Position numbers and translations under genes: made by a program
Notes under the pieces: generated by a model
Databases searched by the model: none
What the model was told of the DNA's origin: nothing
What the model saw: only the letters and a program-made list of their open reading frames with translations
Shown: piece by piece, positions 63,630-64,000 of the stretch
How the letters are laid out: each line of letters begins with the position of its first letter
Numbering within the stretch: the stretch's first letter is position 1
Source: Bremia lactucae
Taxonomy: Eukaryota; Oomycota; Peronosporomycetes; Peronosporales; Peronosporaceae
Direction: 5' to 3'
NCBI RefSeq assembly: GCF_004359215.1
Contig: NC_090616.1
Coordinates: 2,272,813 to 2,336,812 of the forward strand
Length of the DNA stretch: 64,000 nt

Positions 63630-64000
63630 GTACTGGGCTGCATCGTTGGTACACATGGTGTACGAGCAAACCCAGACAAGGTAAAATCAGTAAAGGAATG
63701 GCCAATCCCACGGCATGTGAAGGATTTGCGCCAATTCCTAGGGCTCGCTAATTACTTGCATAAGTATAGCAAGAATTATGCGGAGCAAACTAAACCATTA
63801 TCTGATCTCCTTAAAAAGGACACAGAATGGGTTTGGTTAAAAGAACAAGAAGATGCGTTCACATCAGTGAAGCAATCTCTTGTAGAGGCACCGGTCTTGG
63901 CATTGCCAGACGCGGATAAGCCCTTTAGCGTCGTCTGCGATGCAAGTAATTTTGCAATCGGCAGCGCGCTCATGCAGAAGGATGACGACGGCGTTGACCG
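63630..64000 (+). CDS. Gypsy pol fragment (RT thumb to RNase H), cut by window end
   Basis: An open frame to the last base: VLGCIVGTHGVRANPDKVKSV, EWPIPRHVKDLRQFLGLANYLHKY, WLKEQEDAFTSVKQSL and FSVVCDASNFAIGSALMQKDDDG, with the first RNase H Asp. It is close to the family F piece at 12433-12077 and is undamaged within view. Sequence before 63630 is out of frame. Confidence 0.88.

Overview
The window looks like nuclear DNA of a plant-associated oomycete, most likely a downy mildew or Phytophthora relative (Peronosporales). The evidence is: short GT-AG introns of about 45-75 nt in the host genes; many decayed chromodomain-type Ty3/Gypsy elements with TGTA...TACA ends plus Ty1/Copia remnants; small secreted-protein genes; and a compact set of intact genes between repeat blocks. 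The species cannot be fixed from sequence reading alone.

Layout. 1-3099: 3' part of a Gypsy element (family A) with its LTR. 3586-5419: a TPP (thiamine pyrophosphate) riboswitch followed by a three-exon sodium:solute-symporter-family transporter, the most notable locus here. 5594-19265: a mosaic of LTRs and dead Gypsy elements on both strands (families B, C, F and an LTR-like repeat D). 19270-27055: an old segmental duplication. The left copy has an intact secreted protein gene, a transporter fragment and a RING-gene fragment. The right copy has a broken secreted protein gene, a transporter fragment and an intact RING-finger gene. 27947-31220: an Aim32/Apd1-type [2Fe-2S] protein gene and a divergent pair of small secreted Gly/Trp-rich peptide genes. 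31717-54209: a 22 kb retroelement block. It holds a dead family B element carrying a SINE with a perfect target-site duplication, a Copia fragment fused to Gypsy reverse transcriptase, a family F Gypsy element containing a suspicious 993-bp tandem duplication at an N, and two family A elements in tandem sharing one LTR. 54641-58626: three host genes (NmrA-like atypical SDR, classical SDR, PX-domain protein). 58938-64000: a family A 5' fragment, a Copia RNase H relic, a second SINE copy, two short tandem repeats, a possible MULE/FAR1-like fragment, and a Gypsy pol fragment running off the end.

How the genes fit together. The transporter is probably repressed or remodelled by thiamine pyrophosphate through its 5' leader. 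A 10-nt stretch of the aptamer is perfectly complementary to the 3' splice site just before the start codon, which suggests splice-site masking. Transporter remnants occur twice between a secreted-protein gene and the RING gene, so a transporter copy once stood there. The other host genes (Fe-S protein, SDRs, PX protein) show no obvious functional link and are ordinary gene islands between repeats.
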